In this document: in pieces, positions 47,390-59,470 of the stretch | Numbering within the stretch: position 1 is the first letter of the stretch | Layout: each line of letters opens with the position of its first letter | NCBI RefSeq assembly: GCF_022581195.2 | Contig: NC_061471.1 | Location: forward strand, 8,060,001-8,124,000 | Direction of reading: 5' to 3' | From: Helicoverpa zea | Lineage: Eukaryota > Arthropoda > Insecta > Lepidoptera > Noctuidae | DNA: 64,000 nt | Made by a program: the position numbers and the translations under genes | The notes under the pieces: generated by a model | Seen by the model: only the letters and a program-made list of their open reading frames with translations | What the model was told of the DNA's origin: nothing | The model's database searches: none

Positions 47390-47602
47390 TGTGGTGACCT
47401 ACCTCTTTCGCCACTTATTGGTACTGGCCGGCTGGTTTGGCAGCTACGTTCGTAAAAATGAAGACTTGTCAAACCAGTCGGCAGTCGGTTTTTTTCTCTT
47501 TGGTAGGAAGAAAATGTATATTTTTATTGTCTCAATTTATCTTGTAAATATTATGTAAATATATCGATGTAAATACCAAACCCATTTATATTTCTTCCTA
47601 CA
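47390..47602 (+). repeat. 3' LTR
   Basis: 213 bp, with no difference from the 5' LTR found on reading. Confidence 0.95.
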
Positions 47603-47606
47603 GTTC
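47603..47606 (+). repeat. 4-bp target-site duplication, right
   Basis: GTTC, matching 43147-43150. Confidence 0.85.
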
Positions 47607-50309
47607 ATTCAAGTTGCAAACGTCATTTTGGTTTGTATTTCTTAACATAATACTTCGTTTTTTTATCGGTCTAATTTATCTTAGTTCAATCTCATTGTTT
47701 ACCTACTTGTTGCTCCCTACATAGCCTGCTCTGCATAAGCAGTAAATTTTACTTATATTTTCTCTTAAAAGTTCTTATTGTTTATTCTATATTCTGCCCT
47801 CCATACTTTAACCGGTCAATTCTAGCAACATTTTCTCATAAAACAAATGAAGCTCTAGCGCACTAGCAAACTAGTTGGGACATCCCAAGAACATACCAAT
47901 TTGTACAGCAAAAGACCCACAAATGTCCCACAAGGCCAAGAGCTCTTCACCATTAATATTTATTCGCGGGATGCGGGCCTTCACATTCAAGGAACAATTC
48001 TTATCCCCTCACTACAATAGGCTACTTGGCCACGAATTGGCTACTTGGCCCAAATTCCCACAAAGCCAATATTGGTCTACTTACAACCAAATTACCAGTA
48101 TCGTCCCGCATCCTTAGACCCCTGCGGAGACAAATTTAATTTTAATAGTTTTTTGCAAGTTGCAACAGGATGTCCAAATTGTTATGCTCAAGGTTATAAA
48201 TAACGTTTTTGGGTACAAGATTGGACAATAGATATGTCAAAGAATCGGGTTGTAATAAAGCAATTTAGTGTCTATAGGATAAAACTGTAACATGATATCT
48301 GTATGGCGCGGAATGTTAGGGTTGGCTTTTTGATTGACAACTAACTGCGAATTATCATGTTAAAGATCAGGGCAATAAAACGCCGCCCATCCGGATGCGA
48401 AGTCAGCTGAATCAAACTTACAAAACCAAGAAAGTCAAACCAAAATTACATGTTATATTTAACCCTTCACTTATCTCGTCAGCGGAATTGTCAAAACACA
48501 TTCTGTGTTGGGGTGCGTTCACACGCCCATTTGTAAGACTTGTGACGTCAGCGGATGCGACGTAAGGACTCGTCGTCTTGAATGGGCACGCACACACGCA
48601 CACCTGTGCACCGACGTCTTGGACGCATGTGTGCGTGAATGAACGTACGGCGTGTTTACGCCGAGATTGTAGACAGGCCGACTATGGAGATTGACGGCCG
48701 ACTAACGTGGACAAACATGCCCGATTCGACTAATTGAAACACGTCCGTTATCCCGGATTGGCGACAAACAGTTTCGAAAAAAACTTTCTAATGAGCAAAC
48801 ATAGCAGTTTTCCATCATAAATTCACACTTGAATTGTGACGATCGGGCTAGAAAACTGTTTCGTCATTTCCGAAATTTTAATAGTGTGTGTTACGATGAA
48901 TGACGGGGGCATTGGACCTTGTGCCAAAACCATATTACACGGCCAAAATTGTTTGTGCAGTTAGATGGGTTAATTTGGACTCTATTCTTGTGGTGGTAAT
49001 GTGTTTGTGTAAATGTGGGGTGTGTAGAAGTATTGTAGTGGCAGTATATCGGTATGAGCTCGAGGGGTGAGGCGCAGGCAGGTGTGAGACCAGATGTCTT
49101 GAACAAATTGCCGTGCCATAAGGTACATGGACACACCCTTAGTTCTGTGGGCTCGGCGTGTGCCAAGTTTTAATTTTATGCCTGATTAAGACTCGGATAC
49201 CGGGAGCGACTAATTAATGGCCAGGAGATCGACTGTGCGGCTTTTCGAGTGCTTTGCCGCATTACCTCTGTACCACTAGTTCTTAGGTTTTTGGAAGTTT
49301 CTGCGCAAACTATTGCCAAGCTGCAGTTTTAATGTTGAGCTGTTTTTCGGAGTAATGTAATGCAAACAGCTTATGTGGATTTCAGTCGTGAAAATTTACT
49401 ATGTGGTCGGATTCAGTTGCTCAAGATATTACGTGTATTTATTTTTTACTCAAGTAATGTATTTTTAAAAGACATTGATATTTTTTTTATTTCAGTCATC
49501 CAAACGGCAAACGTACAGTCAGGCATAAAAATCACACACACGTCTCAAAGACGCATAAAATAACACACAAATATAATATACTTTTAAACATTAAATACAC
49601 GTACATCGTTCTAAAGCCTCTGATGTAAAGCCTGAACGTATCATCAAAGTAAAGCCACTTTTTTACACCGTAAGCACATTTTTTTTATGTATCAATGGAC
49701 AGTGTACCCAAGGTACCTCCAGTTAATGGGTGCAGAAAGAAAATGCGCCGTAAAGAATAAATAACGGGAACAAATATAATGACCACCATAAAATGCTTTG
49801 ATACCCTTAGTTTTGCAACCAGAAAAATCTACTGAACACCAGAAAAATAAAGTCTAAAAATGTAATAGTACCAGCTATTTTAGTCACGACTTCACTTTAA
49901 ATTGTATTCGACCACCAAATTTAGTAAATGATCACCAACTCTTGACGACCAAATTAATGTATTATTTTTGCCTAAATAAGTCACTGTGATTGCCATAAAA
50001 TGTAGGCTTATTATCAAATAAAGTATTATGATGCCATATTAAGTTATGTGTCCGGCTTGCAATGCATGCGTGAGTGTCAGTATGACGAGTGACAGGGGAA
50101 AATGGAAGAAAATGACATATTGCGCCGACCCCAAGTAAAATTGGGAACAGGGCAGGAGAAAGAAGAAGAAGAATGTGTTTCTCAATACACTCCCTCGAAA
50201 ACACACTCTTATCGCACTGTTTAGAGGCATGCAATAGACAATTTTCCACCCTAGTGCAGGAAAAGGGTCCCCATAATGTTATTACATTTATTGTATCAGG
50301 CCGAACTTA
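47607..50309. other. Non-coding stretch
   Basis: No gene recognised. A GC-richer patch with CpG and CA-rich runs is at 48505-48700. AGTAAATGATCACC near 49925 is the inverted form of the motif that recurs in the tandem array at 50310-50720, so the two may belong to one element. Confidence 0.45.
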
Positions 50310-50720
50310 TTTTTTTGGAGTCAGTTTACTTAAACAGGATAGCAAGATGTAAAAACTTTGATTATCATTTTATATTAAAACGCTGGTATAATTTTGATGA
50401 TCATTCACTACTTTTGGTGATCATTTACTACTTTTGGGATAACAATGATTTATTTGGACTCATTTTGCTTAAATAGGATAGCAGAATGTAAAAACATTGG
50501 TTATCGTTTTACTTTAAAATGGTGGTTTAATTTTGGTGATCATTTACTATTTTTGGCTTGCGCATGATTTATTTTGGAGTAATTTCACTTAAATGGGATA
50601 GCAAAGTGTTAAAACTTTGGTTATCATTTTACATTAAATAGCGAGTTTCATTTTGGTGATCATTTACTATTTTTGTCTGCTATTTGTTACTATTTCTGGT
50701 GATCAGTTAAACATAAGCCA
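50310..50720 (+). repeat. Tandem array, about three units of 120-139 bp
   Basis: The markers AGGATAGCAAGATGTAAAAA, AGGATAGCAGAATGTAAAAA and GGGATAGCAAAGTGTTAAAA start at 50336, 50475 and 50595. Each is followed by a TTTTGGTGATCATTTACTA-like word. Spacings are 139 and 120 bp; the first unit has an extra internal copy of the TGATCATT word. Non-coding. Confidence 0.85.
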
Positions 50721-52689
50721 TAAATAACGAGTCGATGCAGTTTGCTTTTTAACTTAACTATGCTTTATTTTAGTCTGGCAATATTGAGGATTTTTATTCA
50801 GCTTTTTGCTTTAAGTCACTGGTCAAAAGAGTTTTTAAAAGCATAATTTTTCTGATTAGAGAGCCAGAATTAAAAAGTATCGTTGCTATCATTAATTTGT
50901 AGTAATACAAAGTAAGTTATTTTCCACGTTTCTTGCTTATGTCTGTATTTTTTTATAAGTAGGTAGGTAACGAACCTTTTGCATAGATATTGCGCGGCTT
51001 CTTTAAATAAAATAAAAAAAGCAAAACAATAGAATGTCACATTCAAATCAAAGTTCACTAATAAGAAAAGAGCATTCTTCATTCAAATTGCAGACAAGTT
51101 CTATTTTCAAAAGTACCCATGTACTTGTGACGTCATGACATCCGAATATCATTCGGAAAATGGAGGCTACGTTCAAATGATTTCTAAAATGGCGTCGGCT
51201 AGGTAGCGGAAGTGCCGATGACCGCTGCGTTCGTAATTATTTTATTTCACGGAAGTTATAGTCATTGACTCTTTGGTCGCAGCCGTATGGCGATTACATG
51301 TCAGTAGATGTTTTTGTCTGGTTCAGGAAATTTGTGTTTCATCTATTTTTTACCTCGCATTACCTATACCTACAACCTAGGTTGCTCATATTTCGCACAT
51401 AAGTAGCGAAAGAGATGTAAGTGAATAGGCTGAACTAGTCTTCATTTCAAAGAAATTTTAACGAAATGATGACGTCTTTTTCGTGAAAGCGGGTTAAAAA
51501 TGCAAATTGCTTGAACTAATTCTGTTGTCAACTTAGGTATATCTTATGTAGACTTCTTGATCTTCTAGTATCTCTCTTACATAAATAAGAATAAGTATAT
51601 AGTGCAGTGCAGAAAAAAAAGAAACCATTCGAAAATTAAAAGAATAATTTCAAAATTGTGCCCTGCCAACCCCATCGCCTTCTAAATTTAAAATTGTAAG
51701 AGATTACAGCTTCTGAGCTAGGGATGCCGTCAATTGTTTGAATCGATCGATTGTTAAGACCCTCATACTTTTTCTAGGGCCGATTCGATTATTGTGACGT
51801 ATCGAATATAATAATAGAGGAAAGGAGAAAGGGGTCGGCTGCACCTTTAGCTATTCCGGGACAAAATGTCGCGTGCCCGGTGCGTACAAGCGTATGATAC
51901 AAGTTATCCTCCGGAACAAATGTGCATCTTACACCTTGTCATAACTGTACTAGAGATGCATTTATTAAATTTTCTCTGATCCTCTCAGTTAAAATCACCT
52001 AAATTAGGTAATTTTGGGAAGAAATGGATCTTTGGGAAGTCTATGTAGGCGATAAATTTATTTAAAATACACCTATCTATCCACAGCCAAGTCGATAAAT
52101 CGAATTACTTGATACTAAAATCGATAATCGTTGTTGCCAAAACAGATGTGCAATCTTCACAGAGAATTTGCATTATTGTTCGGGTTTATCTAATGCGGGT
52201 ACGAAGAGGATTTTTATTTTATTGATATTGGCATGTAAGCTGCGAGTGCGTTTTCGCATCTGTAGGGGCGCGTGCGATCGCGAAAGATGTTTCGCCGATG
52301 ATGGATCGATGTCTTCCATTGTGATCGAAACGTATCGAGTTTCGGGATGCGATTGTTTTGGCAGATAAATAATCGAAAAGATAATTAATGATCTTTTGAT
52401 AAGATTGCAATTTGTTGATCGATGTAGGTAGATGGCAAAAAAGTTAAAGAGTATATTATGGATGTTGTTTTTAAAGACTTTTTGATAGATGATTGTCATG
52501 TTAATATGTATCTATTGTAGTAGACTATAAAACCTGTAAGAAGTGTACTATTTGTTAATTGTCTTTTTTAAGTCGAAGAAAACCCAAGACATAAGTGCTA
52601 TAAGAATCTACCTTTTTTAGTACCAAATCCAAAAAATACCAAAAAACAAAATTTCCAAACCGCATAAACCGCTAAAAACCTAACACCAA
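50721..52689. other. AT-rich non-coding stretch
   Basis: No gene recognised. AAAATGGCGTC (YY1/Pho-like) is at 51186-51196. Confidence 0.45.
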
Positions 52690-52865
52690 ACTTAGATTCG
52701 CGTCAAACTTTATCGATCGCGATGCGCACCCCTCGCCGCCATCTTGGGCGCTTGAGCAGCTGCGCTTGCGCCGGGTCAAAGGTGCGAGGGGTAAGCAGCT
52801 ATTGTAGTGTAGTGGGCGCTGAGTGCGCTGTCTGTAGGATTATACTCACCGCCATATTGGATGTA
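52690..52865 (-). promoter_or_regulatory. GC-rich island, candidate promoter / 5' exon (possibly pros)
   Basis: This is a CpG-containing island in AT-rich DNA. It has GCCGCCATCTT at 52735-52745 and ACCGCCATATT at 52848-52858, which resemble the YY1/Pho motif often found at transcription start regions. On the minus strand GCG|GTGAGT gives a strong splice donor with the exon ending at 52850. On the plus strand GAGGG|GTAAGC at 52791 is also donor-like. A first exon of pros spliced to 3069 would fit the minus-strand donor, but there is no direct evidence of transcription. Confidence 0.35.
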
Positions 52866-54189
52866 TCGAATTATTGACTTACGATTTAGAAGTTTAGTTT
52901 TTTTTTATAAGAGTTGTGTGAGGAATTTTGATTATAGAGCTAGATTTTAGTAATAAATTCCTAATATTTGGTATTGAGACAGAAGAAGATATGAAAGGGC
53001 TTATAGTTACACTTTAGACCCGGGCACATGAAGTATATGCCTTTGACCGCAGAAAAAAGATTTTTGCAAAGTCCACCTATACGCTTGAAATATATTTCAT
53101 ACTACCAAGAAGTCCATCATAAAAAGATAATTGTCATCAACCCAGTAGACTGAAATCACTTTCCTCAAAACAAATAAGGAACTTTACAACAGCCGGGAAC
53201 AAACCACCTGGTCACTGAGATTGATTTAGGCGCCACTGTTACTGCAACCATGAAGACATTTGATACGCCCACAAAACACATTAAGTGCCGGATCAAACAT
53301 GTGCATCGATGCTATCTTTTTAACACGTGCCTTCTTTTCATCAAAGTCAAAATCAACCTTATTCACATCTCTCAAGGTTCAAATTCCATCGGTCAAAAAT
53401 TCTAAGGAGAAGACATGAATCACCTTACGAATTTCGAACGTCTTCAAGCGGTTTTAGACTTTGTTTTTGAATAGGTAAGGTTGGTTATTGATGGAAATGG
53501 TTTTACTATAAATGTCTATCGTAAGGTGCGGGCGTAAAATCAGCTGGTCGGTCTTGTAAAGACGTTTTTTTCTTAGAAGGAGGTGTCTTAGAAATTCAAC
53601 TTTAAATGTTTCTGATACGGTTGGTTTTACCTTGACTGATGAGTTGTTAATCTCGGGTCTGCCAAAAAGGGGTTGCGTTAAGAATTCTCAAGAAATAGGC
53701 GATTTTCATCCTTACTTCTTTAGAAATAAGATGCCCCAGAAAATTACACAAATGTTTTCCTAATATTTTTGCCAGAAGGTGGTCTACTTGTCAATACCGG
53801 ATGACGCATCTTAATTTTTTTCTGATACCCTACTTGTATTCAATAGATCTACAAGGTGCAGTTTAATCTATTGTAAAAACGATTTTGGCAAACATCTTTA
53901 GCTTAGTTAAACGACCTTTGATTTCGCCTATAAAGTACTGATTTTTAATATCAGTTACGTAATAATAATATAAAACTTATGAACCACTAATGTATCCTTA
54001 TAATCCGCGAACAATACTCGAGCAAGTAAGAGCTTTACACAGGGGTCGATCGACATGTGCGCACGCGACGCGTGGCTCGACAATCACAGTAATAATAACT
54101 AAAAAAATAATAATAAAATCGGGTGAAGAATAAAGAAAATCACCCTCTGCTCCCCTTGGCTTTATCTTGTAGACTTGGAAATGTTAAAG
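52866..54189. other. AT-rich non-coding stretch
   Basis: Nothing recognised. Confidence 0.5.
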
Positions 54190-54290
54190 ATAATAGGGGC
54201 GAGTCCCCTCGTCGTGCGCGCGCGCACCTTTCGCGGGGGTTGCGCCGTGGGGCGTTGTGACGCGTGCGGCTGGCGGTTAAGTTCAAATTG
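54190..54290. other. CpG-rich island of unknown role
   Basis: It includes a CGTGCGCGCGCGCACC run and GCGCCGTGGGGCG, very unlike the AT-rich flanks. It may be regulatory or exonic. No coding frame is supported. Confidence 0.4.
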
Positions 54291-56240
54291 TTGACGCGTC
54301 TTCTGTTTGTATTAAGTACTGGTACTGTATGGTTTTGAATTTGAGTTGGTAATACACACTAAATGGGTCAAGACAGCGACTTTAAAATTGTTGGGAAAAG
54401 AAGTTAGTATTTAAGCACCATTTATGATCCATTTGCATTAGTACAACTAAGTATACTGAGGAAAATAAGATTCCGACAAATGCGTCCTCCTTCTTTTTGG
54501 AAAGTCGGTTAAATCAAAAGGCTCAGAAATAAACATGTAGTCTACATTTACTTTCAGCAGGAATACGACACAGACTTTTTCAATTACCAAGACTTACCAC
54601 ACATATGACGAGATACTTCGGGACGAAATGACGTATCAATACGGCCCAAAATCGTCCTAAAATGCCTCAACCACATATTAGCTTATTTCTAGTTTCGTAC
54701 GAGTTGCTACGGCCTACGAGCCGTACTCTATTTCCTACGAGCTAGGCCAGGAAATTAAAACCCTGCGTCATTTATCTTTCGTACTCGAGTTTCGTGGTGC
54801 TTAGTTGGCGAAAGTTAATGGTGGGATTGATAGTAAGTAGGCATGGTTTAACTTTCTAATTGATATATAAACGGAATGTTTCTTAAGCTTCTTATATGGT
54901 TAAGAAAACATGATATACTTAAATATTCGTGTATACTGAACTTACTAAATATGTTTTATTCTTTTAATAGGAAATGTTTACAAACAGCCTCAGACACAGT
55001 TGACTATACTTAAAACTTCTTCGTACCAAGCCGCGTAGCTCAAATGGCTTAAATATAAAATACATAGGCAGTTGACCACTACGAAACTACTTTTTTCAAC
55101 CTATTAGATACTTTTTAAAACTAAAAATAAACAAAATAAATCAATCAGCAAACAGATAAGGCCAAACCAACAAAGACTATATATTTTTGTAACTACGTCA
55201 ATATAAATCAAAAGCCAATTACTGAGATATGAATGAAACGGGAAACGGAAGCAAAGGACGTATTCAAAAAGCTCAGAGATAGGCTTTGTAGTCCACCTTT
55301 GATTACCTGACGCAGAACGCGGACCAAAGACAATATGTGGACGTGAATGGAAAGGAGAAATTAGTTTTTTTTTTACTGCCATGTTGGTACTTCTGCCTAT
55401 GTATTTTTTTTTCGCGATCCTCTCCCGATATTTGCTTGGTGATTGTGAATTTTGTTAGTTTAATTGTTTTTGAGTGGTCCTTTTTTGGATTTCGTACCCA
55501 AGGGCTATTATGAAGCCATCGTCGTCACCAAGTCCATACTTTGTATCTCATAAAACGTGATTGTCACACAGCTGTAATTTTAAAAGATGATGTATTTCTG
55601 TTACATAGCTATACTCGTTGAAACAAATACTGAACACTACGATGCCATAAGTAGTGACTCTTTACTATCTTCATCCACTAATTAATCCATACAAAAACAC
55701 ACAAAAATCTGCACAGATAATCCCCATTCTCCAATTCCATTTCACTGCTCTATTTCTTACTCAAAATCAATTGTGGTTTTAGAAAAAAATCTGACAAGAC
55801 ATGCGGGCCACCATATGGCAAGCAAGGTGTTCTATCAAAGAAACTCTTTCGGCAAAAGGTGCAAATTTTGAAGTAGGTCATCTTCTTATTAAAGACTTTT
55901 TGCTCCATGTCATTTCTTATATCTACCTGGCTGGGTACACGTGGCTCGTAAGAACACCGTGTGCTAGGTATACAAAATATAACCTAGAGTTTTAAATTTA
56001 GAACGCCTGTAAAGCATTTGAGGCTTTCAAAGGTAAATAACCTTGATAGGCCTTTTTATACAAATAAATATAAAATAAATAAACTACTGCTTAGATACTA
56101 GTTTAATTAGTTATAAATAACAGATATTAAAAATTTCATCAATCAAAAATTTCATCAATGGTCAAATTGAACACATTTGTGTTTATCCGCATTTTGTTTT
56201 AAATACAACGCCACGTCAAAATGGTTTATCTTTAGTTATG
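54291..56240. other. AT-rich non-coding stretch
   Basis: A short repeat-tail-like word (CCTTCTTTTTGGAAAGTCGG) is at about 54489-54508. GCCGCGTAGCTCAAATGGC near 55030 resembles a tRNA-type A box but has no matching B box. No gene was recognised. Confidence 0.45.
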
Positions 56241-56443
56241 TATATGTTACCGTAAGATTACAAACATCGTTAGATTACAATCTATCTCGAGAGATTGTAA
56301 ACTGTCGAATTATTGTGAACCGTAACATCTGATTGCAATTTAACGCATTATTTTTCGCTATATTATAATCTATCGATGAGAAATTGTCAAATTGTCAACT
56401 GTCCGAAAGCTCTCTCTGATTGGTCAGTCTTTTTGTAAGATCG
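56241..56443 (+). repeat. Left terminal inverted repeat
   Basis: Inverted copy of 58902-59105, running to the GTAAGATCGA word. It contains the TCTCGAGAGATTGTAA palindromic region. Confidence 0.88.
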
Positions 56444-56609
56444 ACCAATCACGACCAGCCGTTCTGTTCCCATGGAGTTCCCGTAGAGTTAGGAATGAAA
56501 TAGAGGTGTCAGTTAAATAAAATAAATGCTCTTCAAAAATTCTTCAAGTATTAAATTTATATAAAAATAACTCTTATAAAAATACAGTTAGGTATTTTGT
56601 CTTCAAATA

Positions 56610-56617
56610 CAAACTAA
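56610..56617 (+). repeat. 8-bp target-site duplication of nested hAT, left
   Basis: CAAACTAA is repeated exactly at 58014-58021. Confidence 0.85.
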
Positions 56618-58013
56618 CAGTGGCGAGGCGTCCTTATAAGCCGATTCCCATCGGCTTCCCTTTCGAATTTCAAGAAAGAAGCATAGGTATAAGTTATAAT
56701 ATAGGTATAGGTATAATTAATATAATCATTTAAACCACACAATTTAAATATGTAGGTATAACAAAACGCCTACCACCGTAAAAAAAATTGTCTATAAATT
56801 ACTTGAAACATTTTGCTCCTACTAAATAAGCCGCGGCTTCCTCCTCCATACAAAACTACGCTTGCGTGACGTCATCCACGCCGCGCCGCGCGATGTTCGC
56901 AAAATAAGGGCGAGCGGTAAGCCGGCTCACGGAGCGGGTTCCACCAATCAAAACTCGCGAGTGAACGAGAAAGAACGCGTCAAGAGTAGAGTAGCTATAT
57001 CTGTCTACGCGCGAGTGACAGCGCTTTCTCAAATATGTAAACAAACAAATCAGACAAATTCACTCTCATTGTTCTTATTTTGTTTTAGATAATACCATTA
57101 ACAATTTGTTCTTTGTATTACTTAATTGAATTTATTAGTGTGTGTATCATTTGGAAATAACATAGTTCGTGTGTGTTTTAGTTACATTATGTCAACATAG
57201 ATGGCGTTGTGCATTTTTATGCAAATCCTGAATCGCGGTGTTAAGATTCTCCGCGATTTAATGACCCTAGTTGGGAATTTATTTATTAGATACTTTTAAG
57301 AATTCACCAAGTATATAATTTTGATAATTTTGATTAAATAGTTGGCAGTATCATTACTCCCTACTAATTCCCGCGATCGCACTGTGTGACCTGGTACTCA
57401 GTACAAGTACAGTACTACAGTGTGTGTACCTAGTGAAAATAGAGATATCTACGTTGAAATGATGTATTTTGATACGTAGACAGTTGGCATCAGGTTTCTT
57501 TTTAATGTACCTATAGCATTTATCGCATTAGACTGTTTTCCGATCCGACAGATTGTTTACTTTAGGAAGGAACTTATTTTTCAAGGTTAAGTTTTCAGAA
57601 TAAAAACGTGTTATAAAACTCGGGCACGCCGCTCGGGTGAATTACCTACCAATATTACGTCTATATTAAAATTACTAACGTCCTGACGGATAAATACCTA
57701 CGATAAATATCAATGGCTAACAGGCCGTTGTAAATTAAATACTTAAAATGTATTGTTTCTAGTGCCAAGTTTTCTCAGATTCTAGTACCTAGTTAATATA
57801 CCTAACTAAAGATAATAAAGTTTTATAGATATTAATAATCTGCCGAATTCCTCGAGAAAACATGTTCAAACTATCAGTCTCTCAGTCAGTGCTAAAAGGT
57901 GGACTGAGAAATTACCTCCATTACCTCTCCCCCCCCATCCCTGAGTACTCCCCCCCCCCAGTTTTTTTTTTTGCTGCGGCTTCCCTATTTCATTAAACCA
58001 CCCTTCGCCACTG
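56618..58013 (+). mobile_element. Nested non-autonomous hAT element (1396 bp)
   Basis: The ends CAGTGGCGA and TCGCCACTG form short inverted repeats, and the exact 8-bp duplication CAAACTAA flanks them. There is no transposase coding. Inside is a CpG-rich, promoter-like segment (about 56830-57020) with a CRE-like TGACGTCA and a CCAAT word. Two C-runs of about eight to nine occur near 57929-57959. Confidence 0.87.
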
Positions 58014-58021
58014 CAAACTAA
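58014..58021 (+). repeat. 8-bp target-site duplication of nested hAT, right
   Basis: Exact repeat of 56610-56617. Confidence 0.85.
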
Positions 58022-58384
58022 TATTTAAAAATAAAATAAAAGGGGTGCTAATTAAACAGGCTTCTTTTTTATATCATTATTCGCCCCCAAAAATGTATGT
58101 TGCCTTCTAAATTACTAAGTCAGCCACAATTAATAAAGCGTCGAGCATCTAAATAATACTATCTTAGCCACGAGTTATCTTCCACTCTAAATACAACTTA
58201 GCATGATGGTTATTTTTTTGCATCTAAATTTGTAGCATGCATTCTAACAGTAAACTTCTTAAATACTATTAAATGACATCATAAAAATATTTATTTACCT
58301 TCTAATTTTTTAACTCGTACCTACTGAGTTTTTTGTTTAAAATATAACACATCCCATATTAATTGACCCAGCATGGAAGTAAGC

Positions 58385-58620
58385 ATGCAACATGCAGCAA
58401 GCATAACTTCTGTCACGGCTCCGGCGCTGCGGGGCTCCGGCGGTCCCATGCGAGCTTATCGTCGCAGATGGTTTTCACGCTCACCACCGCAGCTTCGGCT
58501 TGCTGGCCGGCGGAGCCGGCCAGCCTCAGCCGCGGCGGCGAGCGCTGAAACTACCTGCGCCTCAGCTCGCAGGCCGCCTCGCCCCTCCGCGCCTACGCGG
58601 TTTTGAATTGCACTCTAGGG
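58385..58620. other. GC-rich segment inside the TIR element
   Basis: CpG-rich sequence with CCGGCGGAGCCGGCC near 58506-58520. Frames on the plus strand (58363-58606) are compositionally biased and without domains. It is probably internal sequence of the TIR element, perhaps a captured fragment; the origin is unknown. Confidence 0.4.
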
Positions 58621-58901
58621 GTAGGGCAGACAAGACTACGTGGAGTCGGTTTTGCAGCGATTCGTTTTCGTCACTAACTTCAATTTTTAATACAATTTTT
58701 AATTGTGTGTAATTTGAGTCTTAAAAATTAAGTACAATTTTTGATTTTATAAAAAATTAAACCGTCACTTATTTTTGCACGTCAAAGAGCTGTGACACCG
58801 GGAGTTGCAAAGAACATTGTCTTTTTTGACGTTCTACCAATCAGCGCGCAAGATGCATTCCGTTCTACGCCAGTTGACAATTTGACCGCTCTACATCGCT
58901 C

Positions 58902-59105
58902 TCGATCTTACAAAAAGACTGACCAATCAGGGAGAGCTTTCGGACAGTTGACAATTTGACAATTTCTCATCGATAGATTATAATATAGCGAAAAATAATG
59001 CGTTAAATTGCAATCAGGTGTTACGGTTTACAATAATTCGACAGTTTACAATCTCTCGAGATAGATTGTAATCTAACGATGTTTGTAATCTTACGGTGAC
59101 ATATA
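58902..59105 (-). repeat. Right terminal inverted repeat
   Basis: Inverted copy of 56241-56443. Confidence 0.88.
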
Positions 59106-59470
59106 TATGGCGTCCACGGCCGATTTCGGCCACGGCGGCTGTTCTCATTTAAGGAGATCAGCCAGCTGCGCAGGACATATTATAGTGCACGAGCATTTGC
59201 GCAGACACAGGTGCACTCCCTACTCCTTCACTCTCATAGCCCGATGGGACGGTAATCCGACACGACCGGAGAGAGATCAGGCGCAGGTCCGACATTTACG
59301 TGCTCTCCGATGCACGGGTGTATCAATCACCAGCTTCCAGGCTCCGGGCTGCTTTGTGAAAGTCTTCTAAAACCCACAAAGCGATTTCGGCCCGACTCGG
59401 GAATCAAACCCGAGACCTCGTGCTCAGCAGCCGCACTTGCGACAGCTAGACCAACGAGGCAGTTGGTCCA
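59106..59470 (-). mobile_element. tRNA-headed SINE, second family
   Basis: On the minus strand a tRNA-like head (about 59462-59390) carries an A-box-like TGGTCTAGCTG and a B-box-like GGTTTGATTCC. The body runs to GGCCGAAATCGGCCGTGGAC and an AT-repeat tail. It is a widespread type in lepidopteran genomes as I know them. It abuts the right end of the TIR element, whose TATATA tail may have been the insertion site. Confidence 0.85.

Larger units (their letters stand above)
43151..47602 (+). mobile_element. Intact Ty3/Gypsy LTR retrotransposon, CsRn1/Kabuki-like (4452 bp)
   Basis: The whole element is present: 213-bp LTRs with TG...CA ends and no difference found between them, a 4-bp target duplication, a primer site matching tRNA-Trp, gag, pol with protease, reverse transcriptase, RNase H and integrase in Ty3/Gypsy order, and a G-rich polypurine tract. 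There is no envelope gene. The tRNA-Trp primer and the CHCC Gag finger are the traits that mark the CsRn1 clade, of which Kabuki is a silkworm member. The identical LTRs mean a recent insertion. Both reading frames are undisturbed, so it could be active. It sits in the presumed pros intron, antisense to pros. Confidence 0.96.
56241..59105. mobile_element. DNA element with 203-bp terminal inverted repeats, carrying a nested hAT (2.9 kb)
   Basis: The left arm 56241-56443 and right arm 58902-59105 are inverted copies with only about four differences over some 203 bp. The ends start near TATATGTYACCGTAAGATTA. The arms contain subterminal repeats and palindromes of a GATTACAA type. TATG on both sides could be a 4-bp target duplication, though the sequence is low in complexity there. 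No transposase frame remains. Removing the nested hAT at 56618-58013 leaves about 1.46 kb. The superfamily is not identified. Confidence 0.85.

Noticed and set aside
43151..47602. Endogenous retrovirus with envelope
   Set aside because: Pol ends just before the polypurine tract and 3' LTR, leaving no room for an env gene; it is an LTR retrotransposon.
50310..50720. CRISPR-like array
   Set aside because: Units are long, diverged and without unique spacers, and the genome is animal.
55025..55060. tRNA fragment
   Set aside because: Only an A-box-like word; no B box or cloverleaf.
58363..58712. Arg/Ala-rich open frames
   Set aside because: Overlap each other in a CpG-rich repeat segment and have no domain.
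59390..59462. tRNA gene
   Set aside because: A and B boxes are present but the sequence continues into a SINE body and the cloverleaf is incomplete.
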